Origin: Haemaphysalis longicornis
Taxonomy: Eukaryota > Arthropoda > Arachnida > Ixodida > Ixodidae
Length of the DNA stretch: 64,000 nucleotides
Assembly (NCBI GenBank): GCA_013339765.2
Contig: CM023449.1
Coordinates: 204,315,422-204,379,421 of the forward strand
Reading direction: 5' to 3'
Positions within the stretch are counted from its first letter, which is position 1; each line of letters begins with the position of its first letter. Positions 31,541 through 42,931 of the stretch are shown here, in pieces. The notes below the pieces were generated by a model that worked only from the letters and a program-made list of their open reading frames with translations, was not told where the DNA came from and ran no database searches. Both the position numbers and the translations under genes were made by a program.

Positions 31541-32220
31541 CCGTAATTACCCGATTCTAACGCGCCCCCGATTCTAACGCGCACCCGATTTTCCAGGCAA
31601 AAAACCGAAAAAACTTGCACCTCCGATTGTAACGAGCAAGGAACTTTGTGAGCAAGAAAAACGAATGCGAGATAAACGGGCGATTTAGTTCCCGAAGTTA
31701 TCTCACTCATCTCACACCTCGTCGCTCTCCGAGAGCTCCTTGTCGCCTTCCGCTGACCTCAACATCTCGTCATCGGTGCCGTCAAGCGCGTTCGCGATGC
31801 CACACTTCTGAACGAACGTTCAACCATGTTCGATGGGATCGTGGCCCACGCCTCGCATGCCCATCCCGCGAGCTTCACCACGGGCGCACGCTTCAGCCAA
31901 CCACTCGTGAATGCGTGGGAGCCGCTCGTAAGCCGTGGAAGCGGCGCACCTTCGTTGCCGCTGCTGCCATTGCTGTTATCAAGCGCGCAAGTGGAATAAT
32001 TTGGCGATTTGTGTGAACGCCGATAGGAAAGCCTAGGCGCCTAGATCTGAAAAATTGTTTCTAAAAGCTTTGGCGCCATCTAGAGATGTCGATGGCGATG
32101 GGTGGAACAAAATTTCAGCTGTTTCGCCAGTTTCGGTTTCGTATCCGATTCTAACGCGCATGCGATTTTTCGGCCTATTTTTCCGGAAAAAAGGTGCGCG
32201 TTAGAATCGGGTAATTACGG
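31541..32220. mobile_element. 680-bp TA-flanked MITE (Tc1/mariner-type)
   Basis: The ends are perfect inverted repeats of at least 25 bp starting CCGTAATTACCCGATTC, with TA on both sides (31539-31540, 32221-32222). On the left the block CCCGATTCTAACGCGC is repeated once inside the terminus. The interior encodes no transposase. A TA target and long terminal repeats fit a non-autonomous Tc1/mariner or pogo-type element. Confidence 0.8.
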
Positions 32221-32229
32221 TATATATAA

Positions 32230-32650
32230 ATAGGGCAAAATGTTGGCCTTTTGTTTGTTTGAAGGCGTTGGTTGAAATTGGTTTTTGGTTTCAGCACAAC
32301 TTCCGGTATCTTTTTTTTTTGCTTTTCTTCTCCTTCTAAAACATATTCGTCACACTTTTTTGTGTGAGCGTGTGTGGTGGGGGTCAACTTTTAAGTCCAG
32401 CGTTCACTTTCAGGTGATATTGTTACGGTGACGTGAAGGAAGACGTGAAGCCAAGTGGTACAAGAGGCATCCACACAGTGTATTTACAATCCTGAGAGCA
32501 CCGCGCAGGCAAGGCGAAAGATCCTCTTCTACTTCGTCGTCTAGCTCGTTACCTGAGTACGAACGCGCTACCGTCATCTTCTTTTGGCTAGTATCTCGCA
32601 CATGTCCCAATGCGATGGCTATGCACGAACTCTTTCTCTTCCCCCCCCGT
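32230..32650. other. Unassigned spacer
   Basis: The left part (32255-32360) resembles 31300-31470. The rest (32415-32640) has only a short minus-strand open frame with no recognised motif, ending in a CT-rich run. Confidence 0.4.
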
Positions 32651-32654
32651 TCTA

Positions 32655-33992
32655 TCTATCAGCTGGTACCCCCCAAGGCTCCATCCTGTCACCCACCCTT
32701 TTTAACATCGCTTTAGCTTCGCTTCCCCTCCACTATTAGATGCCATCCCCCTTCTCTCCTACTCTATATACGCGAATCACATCACGCTCTGGTCAACCAA
32801 GGGCAGTCCCGGCCAACTGGAGGACACTCTTCAGCAAGCGTGTGACGTCATCCAAGGCTATGTCACTTCTGTCGGCCTCTCTATTTCGCCTTCAAAATCC
32901 GCTCTACTCGTAGTCAGTAAACAAGCGTGGAGTTAGCCCCGGACCGCTTTCTTCCTCAGGTACAAATTTTTGGCAGCCTTATTAACCGCATGTTGACACC
33001 CTTCGGATTCTCGGTCTCACCTTACATTATGCGGGAGCTCTGTACCGACTCGGCGCACACTTCACAATCAGATCACTCAGCTATCCCATCTCCTCCGCCG
33101 GGTCGCCAACCGAAGAGCTGGACTGCACGAGCATCACCTGCTCTGTATCATCGATGCTTTTGTATGTCCCGTATACTATACACGATTCCGTATTTGCAAC
33201 CCTCGCCATCTCTCAGCTTTCGTCCCTCGAGGCCTCCCTCCGCACATTTTACCGTATCGCTGTGGGAGAGTACCCTCCTACGCCCCCAGCGACACCCTTC
33301 TGGAACTAGGGATATATAATACGCTTGAAGAATGCATTGCGTGCCATCGCCAGGCCCAACTAAAAACGCCTGCAGACTTCTGCCCAAGGTCGTGCTATTC
33401 TCAATACACTTAACTACCCCACTTCGCAACTACCCCCCATACCACCGGAACACCCTCCTTGGGCGACTTTCACTAATTTACGGGTTAAGCCTCTGCCCCG
33501 CAACATGAATCCTGATCGACACCCTGCTCGTCGTGCACTGCCGCGTTCAGGCCCCTCTCCAGACGAATTAATTTTCTACTCTCCCATGCGCCTCCATCGT
33601 TTACTTTACTGACGCCAGCGACATCCCCTCAACACTCAACGGGCACGGCTTAATTTCTCCAACTCCCTTCTTTAGACATTGCCACGCTTTCCTTTCTTTC
33701 CCCACGGGGTTCGACCCTCCCTCGAAGAATACGCCATTGCCCTTGCAATAGAGCACGCTTACTCTTACTGTTCCTGCCAGCACGCCAGTATATATCTTCT
33801 CCGACTGTCAGTCAGCCCTTCGTAATTTCGCTCACCATGAGACTCACCCACACACTACTGAATTCGTCACTCCGATACTTGCATCGAATCCTCGGCCCCG
33901 CTTCACACTGGTTTGGGTTCCTGGCCACGCTGGCATGTGCGGAAACGCGTTTAGCAAACGCGCTCACCCGACTACCTTTCCCGGGTCCGGCC
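32655..33992 (+). pseudogene. I-like LINE, RT and RNase H (5' part of a split copy)
   Basis: The reading SAGTPQGSILSPTLFNIA at 32660 is RT motif 4. YANHITLWSTKGSP follows, where the catalytic YADD is degraded. Next come LEDTLQQACDVIQGYVTSVG and SPSKSALLVV. RNase H appears at 33795-33965 (IFSDCQSALRNFAHHE, TLVWVPGHAGMCGN). Frames change repeatedly. The copy stops at the left end of the P-like element (33993) and resumes at 51023-51487. Confidence 0.75.
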
Positions 33993-34242
33993 TAGAGTCA
34001 CTAATAAGGTTTTAGAGTACCGTCACTGAGGCTACGCAAGTGAGCAGCGGTGGCCATTTTGGTGCTTATCAGTGTTGCCAGATTGTCTCTCTCTACCTTC
34101 TCGCCGCTAACTTTGACCGGGTCGCTTGTAAACAACATGGTGGGCTGGCGGGGCCGTGCAGCCGGCGGGTGGGTGGCCTCGAGGTCAGAAGCTACTAGCT
34201 AATGGTCTCAAAATAATACTTCATACGCACAATCTTTGTCAT

Positions 34243-34372
34243 TTAACACGCCGACGCTACACAGGCGAAGAGGCGAGTCGTAGTGTAGGGCTCCAGATTA
34301 ACCTTGAAGCCTGGGGGATCTTTGACGTGCGCCGAAATCTACAACGCACGGTCGCTTTCTTCGCTTTTCGCC
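34243..34372 (-). repeat. Ruka-type SINE fragment
   Basis: The minus strand reads the SINE body: GCGCACGTCAAAGATCCCCC, a diverged copy of the TGGTCAAAATTAATCCGGAG block, CTCCACTACG-like DNA, then the GTCGGCGTGTTAAAT end. The tRNA head is missing. Confidence 0.65.
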
Positions 34373-36159
34373 CTGTGCAGAATCTTTCAAGTGCACTGCA
34401 AGTAATTTATAGTAACAGAGTGCCACACCGCGCAAGCATTTGTAGTAGCTCACAGTAACCCTTTATCTGCCCGGTTTCTCCGAACTTTTGAGGCAGAAAT
34501 GTCGCATACGGGCGCTGCGAATTAGCGAAAAACGGTTATTTCGGCAAAGGCAACCGCGCCTAAGATAAAATAACGCTCGGTGCAATGACGAGTGATCCAC
34601 CTAAACGACCGTTTAACTTGGAGGCGAGCGATAACGATACGCAAGCCCAAATATTAGCAACTTAGCCCGTGTACGTCACCATTCGATTTACAGCGTCAGT
34701 TTGTGCTCATGTAGCTAATTTTCCGGTTGATTTCCGAAAAGAAAGTTTTCCGCTGATTCTGCCAGTCACCTTGGAAATCACTTTCAAGAAGCAGGCATTA
34801 CAATCATCAAGAACACAAAAGACGAGCTGAACTCGTCCCATGCTTTGGATTTTTTTTTTCGGGGGAAACTGCGAATTGCATCAGCAGGTATGTATTCCGG
34901 GCACAATCCCTACTCTTGCTAGTCACTAAATAACCTTATGCAGTGAAGCTGGCTTTTACCAAGCAACAAGCGCAGGTTAAATTTCGGTTAGCAATATTAG
35001 AAACTCATAAACATAATTTAGAATAGCTTGGTAACGTTTTTCTGGTCTGCAACTTAAAGGACATACCTAAGATTCTTCTCTTATCCCCTCACAGCCTCCT
35101 CTTTCCTTCTGGAACAGGATGGCGATTCGCATGGTATCTTAACTATAGCTGCAGTCTGTGTATGCATTTATTCTGAGGGCCTGTTAAACATGGTAAATGC
35201 ATTCCTGGTTGTACTAGTGTCACTAGCTAGTACCACTATATAAAGTTTGCGACACCACTAGCGGCTAAATTTCGATGAATTGAATTCAAAGGACTTGAAC
35301 ATGTTTCATTTGTCAATAGTTTCCTTTACAAAGAAAATGCAACTCAGTCATCAAGTGCCAAAATGGATGCTTTCAGGAAATAAAACTCACCAGTAAACCC
35401 TACCTGATGACAAAACCCCCATATAAGTGCTGGTTTTTGTACGCACTGAATTCAGTGAACTTTAGTGAGTCGCTATCATCTAGCGGCTAATAAAAATTCA
35501 GTAATGCAGCCACCTCTTTTTCTGATAATAGACGTCACTAGCTAGGTGATGCAGAAAGATGCTTGAACTCTCATTTGGCTCGAAAAGTTTTTAACACTTC
35601 AGCCCGTTCAGCACTAACGCCCAGGTCATTTTTAGCTCCAGTTAATGGAGTGCAGAAATGCCTCACATTTTCTGGGAGTATTCTTTCATTGCTGAAAATC
35701 AAAATACTATCAGAAGGATATCAACGATGAGCATATGAAAGTAGAGCGGGCAAAAAGGAACAACTGAATGTAAAATAAATATTTATTGAAGACAACGGCC
35801 TCAAAAAAAGAACACAACCAATCGCAGTTCAAAAAAATCTGGAAAAATTCATTATGAACTCTAGCAAGCCTTTCCGAGGACGATGAGGACGATTCCGAGG
35901 ACGACTTATGCCAAACGGCATACTATCGCAATAAAAAGAAGAATGCCTCGAGATCACAAAAACTATCATAGCAGCAGAAAAAACCACACTTTCCCCTGAA
36001 AGAAAGCAAAGTGATTGCCATATAAACAGGAAAACTCTGCTGTTTATTGCATAAGTGAACACAAAACTGGTACAAAAAGTAGAAAGCAAAGACCCCATGA
36101 CTTGCACACAAACACAACGCATTTATCCAACAAATATTCTGTACACAGCACACATTTGG
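34373..36159. other. P-like element interior, no gene recognised
   Basis: AT-rich DNA with only short open frames. It contains no transposase motif I can recognise, although the P-like gene's 3' side points toward it. It may include native 3' sequence of the P-like element. Confidence 0.4.
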
Positions 36160-37157
36160 GCGCACATAAGAAATATATAGGTTCCAACATCCAAAATGCA
36201 ACACACCCTGAATACACAGGGGAATCGAATGAGTTACTTGACCGCCCTATAACGCTGGCTGAAGTCAAACAAGGACTTGCCGCTCTCACCCGCAACACAG
36301 CTCCGGGCATAGATCATGTTACAAACCAACTCCTAAGAAATCTGGACGACTCTTCTGTTCAAGCTCTAACGAAATTTTACAACAAACACTGTGAATCCGG
36401 CACCCTACCGGAAGATTGGAAACACGCCCACATAGTACTCATCCCGAATCCCAATAAACCTCCTACCCTAGACAACTTGAGACCGATATCGCTCACGTTG
36501 TGCCTAGGGAAACTCCTCTAGCAGATAAGTCTGAACCGTCTACAGCCATACTTGGAAGATCGCGAACTTCTTCCTGAAACAATGTTTGGTTTCCGACCGA
36601 AACTATCGACCCAAGATATTCTGCTACAACTAAAGGAGGACATCATCCAGCAGGCCTCTCCACACGGCGTCAGGGCAATTTTGGCGTTAGATCTGAAAGG
36701 AGCCTTTGACAATGTAGCCCATCATACTATCCTCGAACATTTAATGGAAACAAACTGTGGTGTACGAACGTACAACTTCATCCGATCCTTTCTGACGAAC
36801 CGAACGGCCACAATAGGCCATGTATCCTACAACGAACCGAACCGAACGGCCATGTATCCTACAATTCACCCTTCGAACAAATGCCCTTCTTGTACAACTC
36901 AGTATGCCTCCCTTAACCACGTTACATGGGCCTGCCCCGACATTCCAAACATTCCCCGAATACCCAACCCAACTCCTGAGCAGTGGAAAGCTGCGTTGCT
37001 CAGCTCGGACCCGGAAGATCAGCGACAGCTGGTACTACGGGCCACGAGTGCAGCCAGAGCTACAGGGGCCCTGTAATAGGGGCACCTCCCCTCCTCAAGC
37101 AAACGACACCCTTGCCTAACCAGCGTAAAATAAAGTTATTCCTCCTCCTTCTCCTCT
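36160..37157 (+). pseudogene. I-like LINE with internal deletion
   Basis: The first frame (to 36521) has RT fingers: LAALTRNTAPGIDHVTNQLL, GTLPEDWKHAHIVLIPNP, LRPISLTLCLGKLL. After a stop, 36552-37076 reads LPETMFGFRPKLSTQDILLQ and ILALDLKGAFDNVAHHTIL (catalytic Asp). It then jumps at about 36840 straight to the C-terminal finger (CPSCTTQYASLNHVTWAC) and PEQWKAALLSSDPEDQRQLV. The rest of RT and RNase H is deleted. The 3' end is an AATAAAG followed by CCTCCTTCTCC. Confidence 0.8.
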
Positions 37158-37557
37158 GTACACAGTGAATATGCATTTGGTAGCATATCAGTACTTGGCC
37201 AAAGTAACCCAAGGAAGAATTTTTTATGTGCATCTATGTGCAAAGCTGATTATGTCACACTTGCAAACTATTACCCCGAGGATGAAATCACATTACTTCA
37301 CAGTGAAGTCACATTGCTACTGAACTCCAGCTCCAGAACTCCAAAAACAAACCTTTTCAAGAACTTAATTATTGTAACTTAAAAAATTTGACAAAAACAG
37401 TTTCTGCACTGTTTGAAAAGTGAATATTGTGAAGTGAATATACGTCACACAGGTGCATGTACGGAAGTGCTAGAAGAAATGAAGTTGGCAATCCATTTCG
37501 CAGCAGTAGAATGGGCTTTTCCAGCCCCTGTATTCGAGCAACAGACATGTGAACATT
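37158..37557. other. Spacer, no gene seen
   Basis: AT-rich DNA between the LINE 3' end and the TTAA-element end. No motif is recognised. Confidence 0.4.
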
Positions 37558-38160
37558 AAAGAGACACTGAAGCAATTTGTAAACATTGCAGGATTACTAG
37601 CGCAAATTGTCGTCTGGCCGTGTTTCAACCACTCTCACTGTATTTACGCAACTTTAATAAGCAGAAAAGTCAATTCTTCACGGTTCAGCTAATTAGGATT
37701 CGCAGCAGAAATGAAAGGCGCACCTAAAAAACTTTAAGATTGGAATGGGAAACGAACGAGCTTGTGTGCATCTCAAAAGAACAAACAAAAAAACACCGCA
37801 TGGCATTGCTATACAACCAAGTGAAAGGCAGAATGCCCACCTGTGGCCATCAATCTAGCGAACAATGCAGACAACCAAGGAGTTGTCTCTTTTTTTGACC
37901 TTGTGTCGAACACTGTCCAGTCAATCTTCACACTGTGTTTGTGCGCGTCACATGCGCGCAAGCGGCATTGCAATGGCTTCTCCCACACCAGCCAAAATGA
38001 CGAAGTACGAATGAGGACTTGGCAGCGAAGGTAAAAGTATTGAAGGCGCTGAAAGTAGGAGAATCGCGAAAAGAAGTGATGGAAAAGTTCAACATTGAGA
38101 GGAGCCTCTGAACCCTAACGTCAAGAACCAAGACCAGATTATGCAACAATAACAGTGACT
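37558..38160 (+). mobile_element. End fragment of a TTAA-type element related to 53394-57135
   Basis: TTAAAGAGACACTGAAG at 37558 and the following 130 bp match the inverted right end of the 3.7-kb TTAA element (shared: TTTGTAAACATTGC, GGATTAC, GCGCAAATTGT, TTTC..CCACTCT). The other terminus was not found, so the right limit is a guess. A short plus-strand frame with RTWQRR at 38034 has no recognised function. Confidence 0.55.
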
Positions 38161-38280
38161 TGTATGGCAGTGTGACGAAAAGGCTTCAAACCCTGTGCTG
38201 TGCGAGAGCTTTGTTTGTTTATCGACATTAACAAGCAATCACTCACTCATGCCATCGCACTAATCCTTTTCATCACACAG

Positions 38281-38419
38281 ATGGTCGCTCCCGAGCCCAT
38301 GCTCTCTGTTTGCACTCCTTTTCGTCATGTTTGTTGCTCACCACCACACATCTGGTCCACACACATGGTTACTCCCAAGCCCATACTATTTGTTTGCACT
38401 CTTTTTCGTCGCGCTTGTC
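38281..38419. repeat. About 83-bp minisatellite, left half
   Basis: Units start ATGGTCGCTCCC or ATGGTTACTCCC and continue GAGCCCAT / AAGCCCAT ... TTTGCACTC..TTTTCGTC. They resume at 44809-44960 on the other side of the hAT-like element (ATGGTCACTCTCAAGCCC at 44849). The array is therefore one unit block split by that insertion. Confidence 0.65.
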
Positions 38420-38539
38420 CATAGGTCGGCAAAACAGAAAGAACTCACTCAAACTCAATCACATTTTTTTTTAATACGCTGTACTCAATCAAACTCAGAC
38501 TCAAAAAGTTCGTCTGTTCACAAAATCACTCGTACTCAC

Positions 38540-38830
38540 TCATGAAATACTCATTTGTAATCGTACTCACTTGTACTCAAACTCATTTGTCCTCACGAGT
38601 ATTGTACTCAATCTGTACTCATGAGTACTGAATCTGCACTCATGAGTACTCAGTCTGTACTCATGAGTACTCAATCTGTACTCATGAGTACTACTCATTC
38701 TGCACTCGCGAGTACTACTCATTCTGCACTCACGAGTACTACTCATTCTGCACTCATGAGTACTACTCATTTTGCACTCATGAGTACTCAATCAGTACTC
38801 ATGAGTACTCAATTTGTATTACTCACGAAT
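38540..38830. repeat. Palindromic minisatellite, left subterminal array
   Basis: 21- to 24-bp units contain GAGTACTC/CTCATGAGTACT separated by CAATCTG or ACTCATTCTGC. Every unit is centred on the palindrome TACTCATGAGTA or the variants CTCGCGAG and CTCACGAG. Confidence 0.9.
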
Positions 38831-38850
38831 AATCAACTTATCTGCACTGT

Positions 38851-39048
38851 TAGCTAGGTCAGTAGCTCGAATGAAAGACTAAGTAGAAAAAATAAATTGT
38901 TAATTGATTAGAAAAACACAGGTTACGTATAAATCAGGACAGAGGAAGAAAACGTCTGACGCGGTGCACTGTCGTTGGGCGACTTACTGTGCGAAGGCAA
39001 GTACACTGTACATGTGAGAAAGCGAAACGGAACGTAAGCACTCGCGTT
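38851..39048. repeat. About 200-bp direct repeat, left copy
   Basis: This pairs with 41460-41659. Both begin TTAGCTAGGTC (TGTTAGC / TCTTAGC), share GCTCGAATGAAAG, AACATCAGGACAGAGGA-like and AGAGCGAAACGG-like blocks, and end GCACTCGCGTT. They may be the terminal repeats of an unidentified element. Confidence 0.7.
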
Positions 39049-39049
39049 G

Positions 39050-40950
39050 CGCCTGGCGTCTCGTCTTGTTCTCAGGCCGGGTCGGGCTCGGGGGAGCTCG
39101 GGGCTTGTCGGTGCGGCCGTGGCCGTAAACTGCGTTTTTCTGCGTGTCTTCGGGTGGCAGCTTTTGTCGTCCGTTTTCGTTTCCGGGCGCGCTGATACGT
39201 ATCCTAATCGTGCTCTGAATCCGAAATGCGCCTGCCCCCAGGCACAATGAAGCGTTCGCGTAGATTGACGTCCGTTCGTATCCAGATCACTGTCCGCTTG
39301 TTCACAGATGCTCGATGCTGGCGTTTGTTTTTTGTTGTTCCAGATACTAGAAACTTCGTTAAGAGGGTGTTCGTCTCGTTGAGTTTCGGTGAATTTCAAA
39401 TCTGCTTGATTTTATTGTGTGTGTGCCGTGGGATTCACTTCGTCAGACCTGAACTTGACAGTGTTTACGGCGTTGCGTTGGTTGCGCCGCTTCCGTCGGC
39501 GATTGTGTTCGTGTAGCTCGTCGCGTGCTTGATGCATGTGGGGGCGTAGACGTCTGGTTTGTCCGGTGGCGAGCTGCGCTGTGTAGGGATGGCATAGTTC
39601 GGCGCGTTGAGGACGTTGCTTGAATTGACGCGTGCGTTGCGTATGGTGCGGGAGCCGTTTGGCTTTTCGTTTAGTGTGCGGTAGCGGGGCGTTTTCGTAG
39701 GGTGGCATGGCTGATCGGTCAAAGTCGTTGCGGCTCCGTGCTCGCAGTCGCCGTGGTTGTTTCGGAAGTGAAACCGTTGTGGTGGGGAAGCGGGCGTAGT
39801 TCGTGCCGTCCGTTCGGTCCCACATTCCTCGGCGTCGCAAGCGTGACTTCATCGTCAGGGCATTCGATGCTTCGTCTGGATCGGGTTCATTCGTTGCCGT
39901 TCTTGCCGTGTCCGTGTCGTCGCTCAAGACCTCGTCTTTTGCCCGTTGTTTCGAGAATGCTATAATCGCTATCTCTCCCATACAAGCAGGATCCGTTTAT
40001 CGCGAGTCCGCTTGCTCGCGGTTGCGTCCTCTTGTACGAAATGGTGTTTGTCGTGTGAGTCTCGATCGGAGCGCGGGTGCCGGTGATCTTGTTAATTCTG
40101 GCTCGGACATGCCGCATGCGCTGGCCGTGTCGTTGCTCGTTGACGGACCTACTTGCACGAGTGTCATGTCGTTCGTCCGCTGGACTCGGGCGGGAGCAGC
40201 GGGTGTCGGAGAGCTCGTACTTTCCGGTAGGGTTGAACCGCGTGCGCTGGGTCTTTTGTTGCTTGTGGCCAGGTGATTTCTGCGGTTGTAACATTCGCTG
40301 GCCAAGTCCGGATAGCACCTGCAGTGGGAGCGGAGGATGTCGCGAACAGCAGTTTCCTCCGTGTGTGCTGCGGCTTGGTGGCGTTCCGTGCGTTGTGCAT
40401 TTCGTTCTCCGTGGTCAGCTCCACTGGTTCAAGTTGGATGTCGTTCGTCACTTCTGGTGCGTTTCGTGCGCTGTGCGTCTCGTTTTATCTAGGAAACTCC
40501 CCTATAATTGGGGTGCGGTCGTTCGCCACGTATGGTGCATTTCGGGCGCCGTGCGTCTTGCTCGCTTGTCGTGGCCATATCCACCAATCCGGATGCGATG
40601 TCGTTGGTTGCGTGGACCCGCGCCGGGACAGCACGTGCGGAAAATGTACGTACCGGCTCCGTTGCGTTCCGTGCTCTCAGCGTTCCGTTCGTGTACGTCT
40701 GTAGCGGAAGAGCGGGTGCCAGGAACGTGGTGCCTTCTGGCTCGTGCGCGCTGCGTACGTTGCGCGTCTCGTTGCTCGTTGCTGGAATGACCTGCGCGTG
40801 GGCGATGTAGCTCGTGGGCGATGTAGCAGAGCAACGTGTGTTCGTGATCTCGCCAGAAATGCACTGACCTTCGATGCGTCTCCGTAATCGTGGCGATTAC
40901 CTGGGAAAGGTCCGGTGAGCACGCAATCACAATTTTGCATGCGTCGTCTC
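39050..40950 (-). other. Degenerate tandem repeats with open frames between the direct repeats
   Basis: The DNA is GTCG-rich with irregular roughly 90-bp units sharing TGCGTCTCGTTGCTCGTTG and GCATTTCGTTC-like sequence. On the minus strand they translate to recurring N-E-Q-R-x-x-Q-R pieces (for example NEQRHGQRMRHVRAR and NEQRDAQRTQRARAR). This suggests a low-complexity structural or gag-like protein broken by frameshifts. No catalytic domain is present. Confidence 0.4.
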
Positions 40951-40952
40951 GT

Positions 40953-41327
40953 TCATGTGCGTGCCGTCGTGCATTCTGCCTGTGCTCGGATCTCGTGCAG
41001 TCCAGGCACCGTGGAAAACGTGCGGCCGACTCTCGCCAGTTGTCTCAGAAAACTTTCTCGTTCATCACGCAGCCTTCTGCTCTCAAACAGCGCCGCTTGC
41101 AGGGTCCTCTGCCGTTTGTTGTCGGAGGCAGCCTGAAGTAGCGTTGGCACATTCGTTCGTTTGGAGAGATGGCGACGTTCTTCGTTGTCCTCTAGAAGAC
41201 GCAAGATGATGTCGTCCTTACGGCCAGAGCAGGGTAGCCCTCGTAATCGTAGTGCGCTCACGAACTGCTGTTTCTTCGTAGAGCATAGGACGTAGCGTTC
41301 CGTTGAAGTCAGCACTGTGTCGACCAC
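40953..41327 (-). CDS. SAP-motif ORF of an unidentified element
   Basis: The 124-codon frame contains FVSALRLRGLPCSGRKDDII followed by LRLLEDNE. This fits the SAP pattern (L..RGL...G.K..L..RL), a small DNA-binding helix-turn-helix also found at the N-terminus of some arthropod retroelement gag proteins. The rest (ESRRLRDERESFLRQLARVG) is a charged helix. It begins 133 bp inside the right-hand 200-bp repeat, the place expected for gag if those repeats were LTRs. No primer binding site is visible, so the class is unknown. Confidence 0.45.
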   Translation of the reverse strand: MVDTVLTSTERYVLCSTKKQQFVSALRLRGLPCSGRKDDIILRLLEDNEERRHLSKRTNVPTLLQAASDNKRQRTLQAALFESRRLRDERESFLRQLARVGRTFSTVPGLHEIRAQAECTTART

Positions 41328-41459
41328 CGCTGGCGTGGAGTGCGTCGGTGCCCCATGTCTGCGTGCTGCACTCTCGTAGTCGTGGTGCGGTCCGTCCAGG
41401 TTGTTCGTCCGTTCGTCCTCCCGTGGCCTTAAATCATGATCCTGTCGACTGCAACATCT

Positions 41460-41659
41460 TAGCTAGGTCGTGGCTCGAATGAAAGGCTAAACAGAAAAAA
41501 ATAAAATGTTTAACTAATTAGAAATACTGAGATTACATATACATCAGGACAGAGGAGCCCGAGAAGAAAACGTCTTACACGGTGCATTGTCGTAGGGCTT
41601 CCCACTGCGCGAAGGCACGTACACGGGAGAGAGCGAAACGGGACGTACGCACTCGCGTT
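41460..41659. repeat. About 200-bp direct repeat, right copy
   Basis: The partner of 38851-39048, with several substitutions and small indels. It contains AATAAAATG on the plus strand. Confidence 0.7.
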
Positions 41660-42895
41660 TTGAATCGCGGGCTGAATCGCGGCTGAATCGCGGGGCAGTT
41701 GGCCAGTTGTAGAGAGGGCGCATTATGTACATGAAGCTACTTAACGGCGACCCCAGTAGCTCCCATGTGTACAGCGGGGCGTGATATTAAGTTGCAATAA
41801 TGAATTATCTTTATGACGGACACAGACAGACAGACTGACAGGCCAACATTGTCGCGCTCAAGTGGCCAAAGAAAGACTATCGTCTTTAAAACCATCTGGA
41901 AAGAGACGCTGCCGCCGCTGTTCCGAATTCTGCGAACATTGCGCAACCGTACCCCTCGCAACCGCCGCCAGCCCGCAAAGTAAGAGATAAACAGAAAGAC
42001 GAAAACCGGCTAGCGCGCGAAAAGCCAAAGAGGGAGGTCCCGCCGCGAAAAAGGGACAGGACGGGCGCTACGCGTCGTTGTGTCTATTTCCGTTAACAGC
42101 TAGGCCAAAACCCACACGGGTCTGATCTTACTAATTTTTCTATGCGTGTGTGTGCGGTTAACCAGAGCACCCGACACAAATTTGCTGCACCTGGCGACGC
42201 GCCGACGGTGGGCCCGATTCGCGCCTCGGTCAGCCAGCCCGCGGCAGACGTGCCGCAACTGGCGGCACACGGCGCCGCCGAGTCTACTCTCCTTTTCCCA
42301 TCGAGACGGCCGCACCAAATCATGCTTGGGACGACCGGCCCGCAAAAGACACGCAGCGACGAGTAGACTCTGGAGACGGCGCCGCTGAGTCGCCTCCCCT
42401 TTCCCATTCGTGGCTCGGCTGACGCAATCACTTCGCCTGCATTCGCCGGATTCAAACTGCGGCCAGTGATAGTCCTGATTGGAAAGATTCGAACTGCACG
42501 CGGCTGCGGCGGAACCCCGGGGGTATAAAACCAGCCCTGAAGCAGCGGCTGTGCGGCGGCATTTCATCGGAGGCACTGAGTTGAGAAGTGCCTTTGTGCG
42601 AGCCATGTAACGCTCTTGCTACCTTTGTATATATTGTATATGAATGCAGCTTAAAATCACCGTCGGCTCGACAACTTCATCGCTCTCCTCTGCGCCGCGT
42701 CGATGGCGGACTGAGCAGGGCAACGTCGCAACATCTATGCATCTGTATCTATGCATCTATGCATCTGCACCTGTGGCTTTTGTATCTATGTTGTACAACG
42801 CGCCCCTTATGTAACACCCCCCTGTGGGGTCTTTAAGGAAATAAAGTGAAGTGAATCGAACAGTGGTGACTGAGCTAGAATGGCCCAGTCCCAAC
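41660..42895 (+). other. TATA-containing segment with LINE-like 3' end
   Basis: A TATA box (TATAAAA, 42524-42530) in a GC-rich setting is followed by CATTTCATCGGAGGCACTGA, as in arthropod LTR promoters. From about 42810, TAACACCCCCCTGTGGGG, then TCTTTAAGGAAATAAAG, looks like a LINE 3' end. No coding region is supported. Assignment to any family is tentative. Confidence 0.3.
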
Positions 42896-42931
42896 AGTGT
42901 GTGTGTGTGTGTGTTCGGGGGGGGGGGGGGG
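42896..42931. repeat. (GT)n and G-run microsatellite
   Basis: (TG)n is followed by a 12-14 G run interrupted once. The G run could form a quadruplex, but this is not shown. Confidence 0.85.

Noticed and set aside
40077..40790. 237-codon plus-strand frame rich in Cys, Arg and Ser
   Set aside because: It covers the degenerate tandem-repeat region and has no domain. Its length follows from base composition (few stop-like triplets in GTCG-rich DNA).
42093..42606. 168-codon minus-strand frame
   Set aside because: GC-rich DNA next to a TATA box, open in several frames with no family signal. More likely LTR or leader sequence than a gene.
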